Part shown: positions 25,779 through 34,215 of the stretch, piece after piece
Numbering within the stretch: position 1 is the first letter of the stretch
How the letters are laid out: every line of letters starts with the position of its first letter
From: Fodinibacter sp963730365
GTDB lineage: Bacteria > Actinomycetota > Actinomycetes > Actinomycetales > Dermatophilaceae
DNA length: 64,000 nucleotides
Assembly: GCA_963730365.1 (NCBI GenBank)
Contig: CAVSRM010000008.1
Span: 62,001 to 126,000, forward strand
Direction: 5' to 3'
Made by a program: the position numbers and the translations under genes
The notes under the pieces: generated by a model
The model's input: the letters and a program-made list of their open reading frames with translations, nothing else
Told to the model about the DNA's origin: nothing
Databases searched by the model: none

Positions 25779-26617
25779 CAGGAGTAGGCCCTCCGCTCGT
25801 CGGGCGGCGGCACGGTGCCGCCCTTGTACTCGACGGGGATGCCGCCGAGGGGGTAGTCCTTGCGCTGCGGGTGGCCCGGCCAGTCGTCCGGCATGAGGAT
25901 CCGGGTCAGGGCGGGGTGTCCGTCGAAGATGATCCCGTACATGTCCCAGGTCTCGCGCTCGTGCCAGTCGTTGCCCGGGTAGACCGAGACGACGGAGGGG
26001 ATGTGCGGGTCGCTGTCCGGGGCCGTGACCTCCAGGCGCACGCGGCGGCTGTCGTGGGTGATGGAGATGAGGTGGTAGACCGCGTGCAGCTCGCGGCCCT
26101 GCTCGCCGGGGTAGTGCACGCCCGAGACACCCATGCAGATCTCGAACCGCAGCTCGGGGGTGTCGCGCATCGCGCGGGCCACGGGGACCAGGTGTTCGCG
26201 GCGGACGAACAGGGTGAGCTCACCGCGGTCGACGACGACTCTCTCGATCGCGGCGTCGTATGCCGGTCCGTCACCCGCCGAGAGAGCGCCGCCGAGCCGG
26301 TCGGCGACCTCGTCGAAGTAGGAGCCGTAGGGGCGCGGGCTGGCGCCCGGGAACATCGTGGGAGAGACCAGACCGCCGTAGCCGGTGGTGTCCTGGCCGC
26401 GGGTGGGACCGAACATCCCTCGCCGCTCACCGATGACGACGGGCGTGCCGTCGGCCTCGAGCTCGTGGGTGGTGGCCACGTTGGCGAGGTGGGCCTCCTC
26501 GAGGTCGCCCGGGTCGTCGTCGGTGCGCGTCTGCGCGTCGTCGACCGCCTTGTCGGGAATCGACTGCGGCGCGGCGGGGTCGGAGGTGGGCTCGTCGGTG
26601 GTCTTGTCGTCGCTCAT
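25778..26617 (-). CDS. nuoC: NADH-quinone oxidoreductase subunit C
   Basis: A 279-residue 30-kDa subunit. The family signature NDWHERETWDMYGIIFDGHP is intact, followed by DDWPGHPQRKDYPLGG. The first ~65 residues are an acidic low-complexity leader (DDKTTDEPTSDPAAP...). The start ATG 26617 overlaps the nuoB stop as ATGA. It is about 100 residues longer than nuoC2. Confidence 0.95.
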   Translation of the reverse strand: MSDDKTTDEPTSDPAAPQSIPDKAVDDAQTRTDDDPGDLEEAHLANVATTHELEADGTPVVIGERRGMFGPTRGQDTTGYGGLVSPTMFPGASPRPYGSYFDEVADRLGGALSAGDGPAYDAAIERVVVDRGELTLFVRREHLVPVARAMRDTPELRFEICMGVSGVHYPGEQGRELHAVYHLISITHDSRRVRLEVTAPDSDPHIPSVVSVYPGNDWHERETWDMYGIIFDGHPALTRILMPDDWPGHPQRKDYPLGGIPVEYKGGTVPPPDERRAYS

Positions 26618-27213
26618 GCCAGGAGGTTCTTCCCTGCGGGCGCCGCCAGGTGCTCGAGGTGGTCGTGCGTGGGCGCCATGAGCGAGGTCGGGGTCGCCCG
26701 CAGCGCTGCCTCCTCGGCGGCTCGCGCAGCGGCCACCCGGTTGACACCGAGCTTGCTGTGCTGGATCTGGTCGTGCAGCTCGATGATCGCGTGGAGCAAC
26801 ATCTCCGGTCGCGGCGGACAGCCGGGGAGATAGATGTCCACCGGGATGATGTGGTCGACGCCCTGGACGATGGCGTAGTTGTTGAACATCCCGCCGGAGC
26901 TCGCGCAGACACCCATCGAGATGACCCACTTGGGGTTGGGCATCTGGTCGTAGACCTGCCGCACGACGGGGGCCATCTTCTGGCTCACCCGCCCGGCGAC
27001 GATCATCAGGTCGGCCTGCCGCGGGGTCGCGGCGAAGCGCTCCATGCCGAACCGCGCGATGTCGTAGTCGGGCGTGCCGACGGCCATCATCTCGATGGCG
27101 CAGCACGCGAGCCCGAAGGTCGCGGGCCAGATAGAGGCCTTGCGCATGTAGCCGACGACGTTCTCCAGCGTCATCAGGGCGAAGCCCGCGGGCAGCTTCT
27201 CCTCGAGACCCAT
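26614..27213 (-). CDS. nuoB: NADH-quinone oxidoreductase subunit B (cluster N2)
   Basis: A 199-residue subunit with N2 ligands in FGLACCAIEM, MGVCASSGGM and LPGCPPRPEML, plus TPRQADLMIVAGRVSQKMAPVV. The start ATG 27213 has AAGGAGG about 7 nt upstream. The gap from nuoA (27214-27300) holds the 17-bp duplication described separately. Confidence 0.96.
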   Translation of the reverse strand: MGLEEKLPAGFALMTLENVVGYMRKASIWPATFGLACCAIEMMAVGTPDYDIARFGMERFAATPRQADLMIVAGRVSQKMAPVVRQVYDQMPNPKWVISMGVCASSGGMFNNYAIVQGVDHIIPVDIYLPGCPPRPEMLLHAIIELHDQIQHSKLGVNRVAAARAAEEAALRATPTSLMAPTHDHLEHLAAPAGKNLLA

Positions 27214-27281
27214 CAGTCCTCCTTGGGGTGCACGGTCGGTGCGCCGGCGCGGCGACTGCGGCGCGGCATACGGATGTCGGT

Positions 27282-27315
27282 CATCAGTCCCATTCCAGCA
27301 TCAGTCCCATTCGAG
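27282..27315 (-). repeat. 17-bp tandem duplication across the nuoA stop codon
   Basis: Two adjacent 17-bp units (27282-27298 and 27299-27315) differ at one base. On the coding strand each reads CT[C/G]GAATGGGACTGATG. The upstream unit encodes the last residues of NuoA (LEWD) and its stop; the second repeats them. This looks like a recent slippage duplication. Confidence 0.85.
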
Positions 27316-27663
27316 CCCGCCGCGCTTCCACACGTAGACGTAGGCGACGAAGACGGTGAGGATGAACAGGACCATCTCGACCAGGGCGAAGAGGCCGAGG
27401 GAGTCGAACGCGACGGCGAACGGGTAGAGGAACACCGCCTCGATGTCGAAGATGATGAAGAGCATCGCGGTGAGGAAGTACTTGATCGGCACTCGGCCGC
27501 CGCCCTCGGCGCGCGGGGTGGGCTGAATGCCGCACTCGTAGGCCTCGGCCTTGGCCCGGTTGTAGCGCTTGGGACCGACCACCAGGCTCGTCCCCACCGA
27601 CAGCACGGCAAAGCCGAAGCCGAGGGCCAGCAGGATGAGGAGGGGAACGTAGGGGTTGCTCAT
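27301..27663 (-). CDS. nuoA: NADH-quinone oxidoreductase subunit A
   Basis: A 120-residue, three-helix subunit, first gene of the operon. KRYNRAKAEAYECGIQP is the diagnostic loop (the cysteine-containing loop near the quinone site), then YFLTAMLFIIFDIEAVFLYPFAVAF. The ATG at 27663 has GGGGAG about 11 nt upstream. Transcription probably starts from the -10 box at 27742-27747. Confidence 0.96.
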   Translation of the reverse strand: MSNPYVPLLILLALGFGFAVLSVGTSLVVGPKRYNRAKAEAYECGIQPTPRAEGGGRVPIKYFLTAMLFIIFDIEAVFLYPFAVAFDSLGLFALVEMVLFILTVFVAYVYVWKRGGLEWD

Positions 27664-27741
27664 CGCAGGACAACTCCCCTTTCGGTGCTCGTGTGCGTCT
27701 GGGGGACACGTGAGGCCGGGACCGCGGGCGGCTTCCGAGCC

Positions 27742-27747
27742 ATCCTA
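27742..27747 (-). promoter_or_regulatory. -10 box of candidate nuoA-N operon promoter
   Basis: TAGGAT on the minus strand gives a start near 27735 and a leader of about 70 nt. The -35 is weak. I looked through 27664-27790 for a Rex-type TTGTG...CACAA site, since Rex controls nuo in Streptomyces, and did not find one. Confidence 0.4.
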
Positions 27748-27790
27748 GGGGGCGTGACGTACATCGCACCCGCGGGGCTCCGGTGGCTGG

Positions 27791-29098
27791 TCATGCGTTC
27801 GGGGCCACCCTCGTCATCGCGTTGATGATTCGGTCGCTCGGAGCACGCCCGCCGTGGTCCGGGAGGTTGGCCATGAGCTTGAGCAGGAAACGCATCAACG
27901 TGGTGCGCGGAAGGCCGTACCTCGTCGCCAGACGCATCACCTCGGGGTTGCCGATCGCGTGCGCGAACCAACGGCCGAGGGTGAAGTAGCCACCGAGCTC
28001 GTCCTTCATCACCGACGGGTACCTCGAGAGGACGCGCTCACGCTGGGCGTCGTCGCCGCGAGCCAGGGCCTGCGCGACGAGTTCCGCCCCGACGCGGGCG
28101 GCCTCGAGGGCGTAGTCGATGCCCTCGCCGTTGAACGGGTTGACCATGCCACCGGAGTCCCCGACGAGCAGCATCCCGTCGGCGTACAGCGGCTGCCGGT
28201 TGAAGCCCATCGGCAGGGCCGCACCGCGGATCGGGCCCGCGGCGTCGTCGTGCTCGAAGTGCCAGTCGGCGTCGATATCCTGCACCCAGCGGCGCATGAC
28301 GTCCTTGAAGTCCGTCTTCTGGAACGCCGACGTCGTGTCCAGGGTGCCGAGCCCCACGTTGGTCCGGCCGTCCTCGAGCGGGAAGATCCAGCCGTACCCC
28401 GGCATGAGGATGCGGTTGCCGTCGTCACCGCGGGTCCAGAGCTCCAGGTGGCTCTCGAGGTAGTCGTCCCGCCGGGGCGTCGTGTAGTAGGCGCGGACCG
28501 CGACCGCCATGACCCGGTCCTCGCGCTTCTCGCGACCGACCGCGGTCGCGAGGCGGGAGGAGACACCGTCGGAGGCGATGACCACCGGCGCGCGGTAGTC
28601 GACGAGCTCACCGGTGGGCCGGCCGCGGTCGTCGAGCCGCTTGGCGCTGACCCCGGTGACCCGCCCCGAGCTGTCGCGCAGGGGGCCGGTGACACTGGTG
28701 CGCTCGACGAGCAGGGCGCCCCTGCGCTCGGCGTGCCGGGCGAGCTCCTCGTCGAGCTGCATCCGGGTGCGGACCATTCCGTAGTCCGGGAAGGTCTCGG
28801 TCTGCGGCCAGTCGAGCTGGAGGGTGTGGCCCCCACCCTTGATCCGCAGGCCCTTCGTGCGCTGCCAGCCGGTCGTGTCCACACCGAGGGAGATGAGCTC
28901 CTTGGTGGCGCGGGGGGTCAGGCCGTCGCCGCAGATCTTGTCGCGCGGGAAGGACGACTTCTCGAGGAGGACGACGTCGACGCCGTGGTCGGCGAGGTAG
29001 GCCGCCGTCGCGCTGCCCCCCGGGCCTGCGCCGACGACGACCACATCCGCACGCTCGGTGCGGGCGGGACGCTCGGTGGCGCTCTGGGTGTCGGTCAC
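27791..29098 (-). CDS. menJ: Geranylgeranyl-reductase-family flavoprotein, probable menaquinone tail reductase
   Basis: A 435-residue FAD enzyme. The dinucleotide site is VVVVGAGPGGSATAAYLA; DKICGDGLTPRATKEL and the second FAD motif LVGDSGGMVNPFNGEGIDYALEAAR are the geranylgeranyl-reductase signatures. In M. tuberculosis the equivalent, MenJ, lies next to the men genes and saturates one isoprene unit of menaquinone. Here it adjoins menG and the men cluster, so the same role is inferred, giving partly saturated menaquinone. The start GTG 29098 was chosen for a GAGG site 8 nt upstream and because the sequence before it is not family-like. Confidence 0.82.
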   Translation of the reverse strand: MTDTQSATERPARTERADVVVVGAGPGGSATAAYLADHGVDVVLLEKSSFPRDKICGDGLTPRATKELISLGVDTTGWQRTKGLRIKGGGHTLQLDWPQTETFPDYGMVRTRMQLDEELARHAERRGALLVERTSVTGPLRDSSGRVTGVSAKRLDDRGRPTGELVDYRAPVVIASDGVSSRLATAVGREKREDRVMAVAVRAYYTTPRRDDYLESHLELWTRGDDGNRILMPGYGWIFPLEDGRTNVGLGTLDTTSAFQKTDFKDVMRRWVQDIDADWHFEHDDAAGPIRGAALPMGFNRQPLYADGMLLVGDSGGMVNPFNGEGIDYALEAARVGAELVAQALARGDDAQRERVLSRYPSVMKDELGGYFTLGRWFAHAIGNPEVMRLATRYGLPRTTLMRFLLKLMANLPDHGGRAPSDRIINAMTRVAPNA

Positions 29099-29186
29099 GG
29101 TCGGAGCCTCGTGGTGCGTTCGCGGGTGCTTGTGAAGGAATTCACGATCATCCGGGAGTCTAGGTCGGGCGTTCCAGCGCCTGAAC

Positions 29187-29906
29187 TTAGGCGGGGCTAA
29201 CCTTCGACGTCGCACCGGGCTTCGTGGCCCGGTGCAGGGCCACGATCCCACCGCTGAGGTTGCGCCACTGGACCGACTGCCAGCCAGCCCCTGCCACCCG
29301 CTCACCGAGGGCGCGCTGGTCGGGCCAGGCCTGGATCGACTCGGCGAGGTAGACGTAGGACTCGGGGTTGGAGCTCACCTTGCGCGCGATGGCCGGCAGC
29401 GACCGCATGAGGTAGTTGGAGTAGACCGACCGGAACCCGGCATTCGTCGGCTGGCTGAACTCGCAGACCACGAGCCGGCCCCCGGGCTTGGTCACTCGGA
29501 GGAACTCGCGCAGCGCGGCATCGGGGTCGGTGACGTTTCGCAGGCCGAAGCTCATCGTGACGACGTCGAACGCGTCGTCGGCGAAGGGCAGCCGCTGCGC
29601 ATCGGCAGCGGTGAAGCCGAGGTCCGAGCGGCGGCGGTGGCCGACGCGCAGCATGCCGAGGGAGAAGTCCGCCGGCACGACATCGACGCCGGAGTCGGCG
29701 AAGGGCTCGCTGCTCGTGCCCGTTCCGGCGGCGATGTCGAGCACGGTCTCCCCGGGGCGGGCCTCGCAGGCGGCGACGACGGCCCGGCGCCAGATCCGGT
29801 CCTGGCCCAGGGAGAGCACGTCGTTGGTGACGTCGTACTTCGTGGCGACGTCGTCGAACATCGCGGCCACGTCACGCGGATCCTTGTCGAGGGAGGCACG
29901 AGTCAT
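29187..29906 (-). CDS. menG: Demethylmenaquinone methyltransferase
   Basis: A 239-residue SAM-dependent methyltransferase performing the last step of menaquinone synthesis. Family motifs are VAAMFDDVATKYDVTNDVLSLGQDRIWRR (UbiE signature 1), SAM motif I VLDIAAGTGT and MSFGLRNVTDPDAALREFLRVTKPGGRLVVCEFS. The start ATG 29906 has GAGGA about 9 nt upstream; a farther start (29963) would overlap the menF promoter. It is divergent from menF with a 59-bp gap. Confidence 0.95.
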   Translation of the reverse strand: MTRASLDKDPRDVAAMFDDVATKYDVTNDVLSLGQDRIWRRAVVAACEARPGETVLDIAAGTGTSSEPFADSGVDVVPADFSLGMLRVGHRRRSDLGFTAADAQRLPFADDAFDVVTMSFGLRNVTDPDAALREFLRVTKPGGRLVVCEFSQPTNAGFRSVYSNYLMRSLPAIARKVSSNPESYVYLAESIQAWPDQRALGERVAGAGWQSVQWRNLSGGIVALHRATKPGATSKVSPA

Positions 29907-29951
29907 GCGCCACATCCTCGCACCGACGACGTGGTCACCGGTCACGGGCCG

Positions 29952-29957
29952 TATCCT
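29952..29957 (+). promoter_or_regulatory. -10 box of a probable leaderless promoter for menF
   Basis: TATCCT lies 8 nt before the menF ATG with no ribosome-binding site between, in the short divergent region with menG. Confidence 0.45.
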
Positions 29958-29965
29958 CCTCATCG

Positions 29966-31282
29966 ATGACCTCGCTCCCCGCGGGGGTCCGAGCGGCGTC
30001 CGTGCCCGAGGCCCCCCTCGTCGCCCGCACCGTGCCGCTGGACCCAGCGCTCGGCGCCGACCTGCTGTCCCTCGTGCCGCGGTCCGGGGCGCGTGACCTC
30101 TGCTCGTGGGTCCGGCGCGGGGAGGGTCTCGTCGGGTGGGGCCGGGCCGCCTCGGTCACGACCTCCGGACCGGATCGCTTCGCCGATCTCGAGGCCTGGT
30201 GGCAGCACCTGACCAAGACGGCCGTGGTCCGGGACGAGGTCGACCTGCCCGGCACCGGCCCGGTCGCCTTCGGCTCGGTGTCGTATGCCGAGCACTCCCC
30301 CGCCGGGAGCACGCTCGTCGTCCCGCAGGTGGTCATCGGGCGCCGCGGGGACAGCGCGTGGCTCACGACGGTGGGTGTCGAACGGACTCCGTCGGTCCCC
30401 GAGGTGCCCGGAACCCCGCTGGTGGGACCCGAGTCCCTCCCCACGGCGCCGCAGTCGGTGGCCTTCGCCGACGGCGCACTCACCCCGACCCAATGGGCCG
30501 GTGCCGTCGCGGAGGCGGTCGAGCGGATCACTGCGGGCAACCTGGACAAGGTCGTCCTCGCCCGTGACCTCGACGTCACGACGGGCGCCGAGCTCGATGT
30601 GCGCTGGCTGCTGCACCGGCTGGCAGAGGAGTACGACACGACCTGGGTGTTCGCCGTCGACGGGCTCGTGGGAGCGACACCGGAGCTGCTCGTCCGGCGC
30701 GAGAAGGGCCTGGTCACCTCGAGGGTCCTCGCGGGCACCATCCGCCGCACCGGGGACGACGAGCACGACCTCGCGCTGGCTGCCTCGCTTGCGCGGTCGA
30801 GCAAGGATCTCGAGGAGCACGAGTACGCCGTGCGCTCGGTCGCGGATGCCCTTGCGCCGCACTGCTCCTCGATGAACGTTCCCGAGGCCCCCTTCGTCCT
30901 GCACCTGTCCAACGTCATGCACCTCGCGACCGACGTGGCGGGGGTGCTGACCGACGAGACATCGTCCATGACCCTGGCCGCGTCCCTCCATCCGTCCGCG
31001 GCGGTCTGCGGAACCCCGACCCTGGCCGCCGACGACGCCATCGCCGAGCTGGAGCACATGGATCGTGGCCGCTACGCCGGTCCCGTCGGGTGGATCGACA
31101 CGACCGGTGACGGCGAGTGGGGCATCGCGCTGCGCTGTGGGTCGGTCGATGACCGCGACCCTTCGCGGATGAGGTTGTTCGCGGGCTGTGGCATCGTCGC
31201 GGGCTCCGACCCTGACGCCGAGGTCGCCGAGTCGTCGGCGAAGTTCGTGCCGATGCGCGACGCGCTCACTGCCACGGGCTGA
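29966..31282 (+). CDS. menF: Isochorismate synthase (menaquinone type)
   Basis: A 438-residue chorismate-binding enzyme converting chorismate to isochorismate. The C-terminal catalytic domain is clear: ITAGNLDKVVLARDLDV, RVLAGTIRRTGDDEHD, SSKDLEEHEYAVRSV, LHPSAAVCGTPTLAA and YAGPVGWIDTTGDGEWGIALRCG. It could also serve siderophore synthesis in other genomes, but the context is menaquinone. It is the only men gene here that reads toward menD convergently. Confidence 0.93.
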   Translation: MTSLPAGVRAASVPEAPLVARTVPLDPALGADLLSLVPRSGARDLCSWVRRGEGLVGWGRAASVTTSGPDRFADLEAWWQHLTKTAVVRDEVDLPGTGPVAFGSVSYAEHSPAGSTLVVPQVVIGRRGDSAWLTTVGVERTPSVPEVPGTPLVGPESLPTAPQSVAFADGALTPTQWAGAVAEAVERITAGNLDKVVLARDLDVTTGAELDVRWLLHRLAEEYDTTWVFAVDGLVGATPELLVRREKGLVTSRVLAGTIRRTGDDEHDLALAASLARSSKDLEEHEYAVRSVADALAPHCSSMNVPEAPFVLHLSNVMHLATDVAGVLTDETSSMTLAASLHPSAAVCGTPTLAADDAIAELEHMDRGRYAGPVGWIDTTGDGEWGIALRCGSVDDRDPSRMRLFAGCGIVAGSDPDAEVAESSAKFVPMRDALTATG

Positions 31283-31319
31283 TCCGAGCGACGCGAGGCT
31301 CGTCCCGTCACCACCTCCA

Positions 31320-31336
31320 CGGCACTGCACGTGCCG
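31320..31336. terminator. Short stem-loop between convergent menF and menD
   Basis: Arms CGGCAC and GTGCCG with a 5-nt loop. No T-tract, so it is only a possible two-way terminator. Confidence 0.3.
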
Positions 31337-31366
31337 GGCGGAGGCACGGGGGACGGGTCTCCCCGG

Positions 31367-33100
31367 TCAGTCGTCCAGGGTCCGCGCCGCGAGCGCACGG
31401 AGGTGCTCGTGGGCCTGGCGGTGGGTGCTCCGATCGACCACGACCTCGACCACCCGCAGGCCCCGGGGGCGCTCGGCCACCAGCGAGCCGAGGTGGGCCG
31501 GAGAGGCTGCGCGGACGTGGGACACCCCGTGGGCGCGGCACAGCGCCTCGAGGTCGGTGCCGGTGGGTGTGCCGAAGATGCGCTCGAAGGTCGCGGAGCG
31601 TTCCGGTGCGCCGTGCTCGAGAGTGGTGAAGATGCCGCCGCCGTCGTCGTTGACCACGACGACCGTGAGGTCAGGGTGCGGTTCGTCGGGCCCGATGAGG
31701 AGGCCCCCGGAGTCGTGGAGGAAGGTGAGGTCTCCCAGCAGCGCGTAGGCCGGGGCCGGCGACGCGAGCGCGACCCCCACCGCCGTGGAGAGCAGGCCAT
31801 CGATCCCGGCCAGCCCGCGGTTGGCAACCACGCGGCCCGCGACGGCGCCTTCCGCCGCGAGGTCGAGGTCGCGCACCGGGTTGGAGGAGCCCACGACGAG
31901 AACCGCATCGGACGCAACCGCTCCTGCGAGCACTGCCGCGACCGAGAGGCCGGTGGGCCAGGCGAACCCCTCCGCCCGGATGGCCCCGGCCAGCCGCTGC
32001 CCGGCAGCACGCCACTGCCCGGCCCACGGGGATGCCGGGGAGGGTGCCGTGTCCGCCTCGAGGGCGGCGAAGGGGTGGACCGCCGAGACGACGTGTCCCG
32101 GATCCGCCCACGGCCCGTCGGCCACGCACTCGACGACCACCCCCGGGGTTCGGAGCAGCGTGGCAACGGCGCGCGAGAGGGTCGGCCTACCGACCACGAC
32201 GACCCGTTCGGGCAGGTGCTCGGCGAGCCATCGGCTCACGGTGAGCAGCAGCGGACCGTGCGGAAGGGCGGCGCGCCGCACCGACGCCGGCCCCAACGGC
32301 TCGGCGACGACGGGGTGACCGCGGGCGAGCGCCCACGCCGCCGCCCTCTCCGCGACGTCGACCGTCGGCAGGTCGCCGATGACGACGACAGTCCGCTCCA
32401 CGGCGGAGATGGGCACTGCGGCTGCGGGCTGCGCGGTCGACACCCGGACCCACGGGGCCCCGCCCGGCCGACCCCGCAGCGCCTCGGGGAGGTCCGCCTC
32501 GGTGGGATCGTCGGCGACCGCGACGGGTGCCAGAGGATCGCGGAACCCGACGTTGACGTGCACCGGCCCGGCCGGAGCGCCCGTTCCCCCCGAGGCCGCG
32601 GAGAGGGCGCGGCAGACGACGGAGCGCCACGCCCCTCCGGTGACCGGAACGACCTCGGGAGCAGGGAGGTCGAGCGTCCAGCGGACGGCAGCACCGAAGA
32701 TCCCGGGTTGGTTCGTCGTCTGGTTGGCCCCGGTGTCCCGCAGCTGGTGAGGTCGGTCCGCGCTCAGCACCACCAGCGGAACCCGTGCGTGGTGTGCCTC
32801 GAGCACGGCCGGGTGCAGGTTCGCGACGGCCGTTCCCGACGTCGTGACGACCGCAACGGGTCGCAGGCCCTCATCGCCACCCCGGGCCACCCCGAGGGCG
32901 AGGAACCCGGCGCTGCGCTCGTCGACCCGCACGTGGAGGCGGAGCCGGCCGGCCCCCTCGGCAGCGAGCAACGCGTACGCCAACGGAGCCGAGCGCGAAC
33001 CCGGGCACAGGACGACGTCGCGCACCCCCCCGCGCACGAGCTCGTCGACGATGACCGTGGCGAGCGCGGCAGAAGGGGTCACGAGCGTGGATTCTGCCAT
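31367..33100 (-). CDS. menD: SEPHCHC synthase (2-succinyl-5-enolpyruvyl-6-hydroxy-3-cyclohexene-1-carboxylate synthase)
   Basis: A 577-residue TPP enzyme that adds the succinyl semialdehyde unit from 2-oxoglutarate to isochorismate. The N-terminal VVLCPGSRSAPLAYAL and VDERSAGFLALGVAR, the TSGTAVANLHPAVLEA and ADRPHQLRDTGANQTTNQPGIFG motifs, and the C-terminal TPP-binding GDLTFLHDSGGL...VVNDDGGGIF are all intact. The start ATG 33100 lies 22 nt inside the preceding hydrolase gene, so the two are in one transcript. Confidence 0.95.
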   Translation of the reverse strand: MAESTLVTPSAALATVIVDELVRGGVRDVVLCPGSRSAPLAYALLAAEGAGRLRLHVRVDERSAGFLALGVARGGDEGLRPVAVVTTSGTAVANLHPAVLEAHHARVPLVVLSADRPHQLRDTGANQTTNQPGIFGAAVRWTLDLPAPEVVPVTGGAWRSVVCRALSAASGGTGAPAGPVHVNVGFRDPLAPVAVADDPTEADLPEALRGRPGGAPWVRVSTAQPAAAVPISAVERTVVVIGDLPTVDVAERAAAWALARGHPVVAEPLGPASVRRAALPHGPLLLTVSRWLAEHLPERVVVVGRPTLSRAVATLLRTPGVVVECVADGPWADPGHVVSAVHPFAALEADTAPSPASPWAGQWRAAGQRLAGAIRAEGFAWPTGLSVAAVLAGAVASDAVLVVGSSNPVRDLDLAAEGAVAGRVVANRGLAGIDGLLSTAVGVALASPAPAYALLGDLTFLHDSGGLLIGPDEPHPDLTVVVVNDDGGGIFTTLEHGAPERSATFERIFGTPTGTDLEALCRAHGVSHVRAASPAHLGSLVAERPRGLRVVEVVVDRSTHRQAHEHLRALAARTLDD

Positions 33101-34215
33101 CCGCGCTCGATCTCGAACTCCGACACCGACCGCACCCGGCCGCCGAGGAAGGCACCCGCCGACACGCGCCACGACGCGACTCCCTCGATGCCGGCGCCCG
33201 GCCCCGCGTGTGCCCCTTCCGCGGCTGCCACGGTCGCGACGTACCGGTCGAGGTCGTGCGCCGACGTGTCCAGCGGCAGCCCGGACCCCGACGTGCGCAG
33301 CGTGCACCAGGACGGGCGCACCGGGTTGGGGGTGAGGTCCAGGGCGGGGACGGGGTCTCGGGCGTGCTCGACCGAGAGGACCTGCACGTGCTCGGGCACC
33401 GGCAGCACTCCGATCGGAGCGCCGGTGGTCACCACGTGGGTCACCGCATGGCGCGCGGCGACGGAGGGGTCCCCGGCGAGCGCTGCCGCGAGGATCCCGC
33501 CCTGGCTGTGCCCGACGAGGAGCACCGGGTCGGACCCCGTGGTGTGGCCCGCGCGTGCCCTGGCGAGGTCGAGGGCCGCGACGACGCCGGCGGCCGCGAC
33601 GGTGGGGTCGCCGGTGAGGGCGCGCACGTCGGTGGTCAGGTCGAACGGGTTCGGACCCGCGCGCGGGTCCCACACCTGGGTGCCGGGGATCGCGACCACC
33701 CAGGCGGAACCGAGCTCGCCCCGGGACACCTCGACGACCCGGACCCGAGCACCGTCGAGCCGCGCGCCGAGCTCGATGACGTCACGCGCCGAGCGGAGTC
33801 GTTCGGGCGCCGCCGAGGCCGGCACGGGCCGGACGACCGGCGGACCGTGCCCGTCGGCGAGCCACCCGACCCGGGATGCGAGGTCGGCTCCGTCGGCGAC
33901 CCCCCGCAGCACCGCGGACACGCCGTCGTCCACCTCGGCGTAGAGCCGAGCCGCGCCGCGCAGCCCCTCGGCGAGGCTCCGGAGCGCGACCACCTCGCGG
34001 AGCGCCCCCGCGGGACCGAGGGACAGCGCGCCGACCGCCTCCCCACGCGCCCACAGGACCAGCGCGTCGACGTCGCCCACGGCCGCCACGGTCGGGCCCG
34101 TCCGGGCGAGGACCGCGCCCAGCAGCCGCGCGAGGCCCAGGATCGCGTCGGCCACCGCCTCGACCTCGTGCGCGCCCGCGACGAGGACGTCGCTGCGCAC
34201 GCTCCACCCCGTCAC
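33079..34215 (-). CDS. Alpha/beta hydrolase (PGAP1/lipase-like) with WXG-like N-terminal helical region
   Basis: A 378-residue protein. The first ~130 residues are an Ala/Leu-rich helical region (EVEAVADAILGLARLLGAVL...VDALVLWARGEAVG) resembling WXG100/TPR-like helical proteins. The hydrolase part has the strand-loop VVAIPGTQVWDPRAGPNPFDLTTDV and the nucleophile elbow GHSQGG. The start GTG 34215 overlaps the stop of the WXG100-like gene (GTGA). No signal peptide. It overlaps menD by 22 nt. Substrate unknown; a role as the missing MenH is possible but the architecture argues against it. Confidence 0.75.
   Translation of the reverse strand: MTGWSVRSDVLVAGAHEVEAVADAILGLARLLGAVLARTGPTVAAVGDVDALVLWARGEAVGALSLGPAGALREVVALRSLAEGLRGAARLYAEVDDGVSAVLRGVADGADLASRVGWLADGHGPPVVRPVPASAAPERLRSARDVIELGARLDGARVRVVEVSRGELGSAWVVAIPGTQVWDPRAGPNPFDLTTDVRALTGDPTVAAAGVVAALDLARARAGHTTGSDPVLLVGHSQGGILAAALAGDPSVAARHAVTHVVTTGAPIGVLPVPEHVQVLSVEHARDPVPALDLTPNPVRPSWCTLRTSGSGLPLDTSAHDLDRYVATVAAAEGAHAGPGAGIEGVASWRVSAGAFLGGRVRSVSEFEIERGWQNPRS

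Noticed and set aside
27213..27300. Tiny reading frame (about 19 codons) between nuoA and nuoB
   Set aside because: It arises from the 17-bp duplication and lacks any family resemblance; basic composition is not evidence of coding.
27664..27790. Rex operator expected before nuoA
   Set aside because: No TTGTG/CACAA pair at suitable spacing; only CGTGT-N11-ACACG was seen, which does not fit Rex.
33079..34215. Calling the hydrolase MenH
   Set aside because: It has a long WXG-like head and a lipase-type GHSQGG rather than the compact MenH fold; kept only as a hypothesis.
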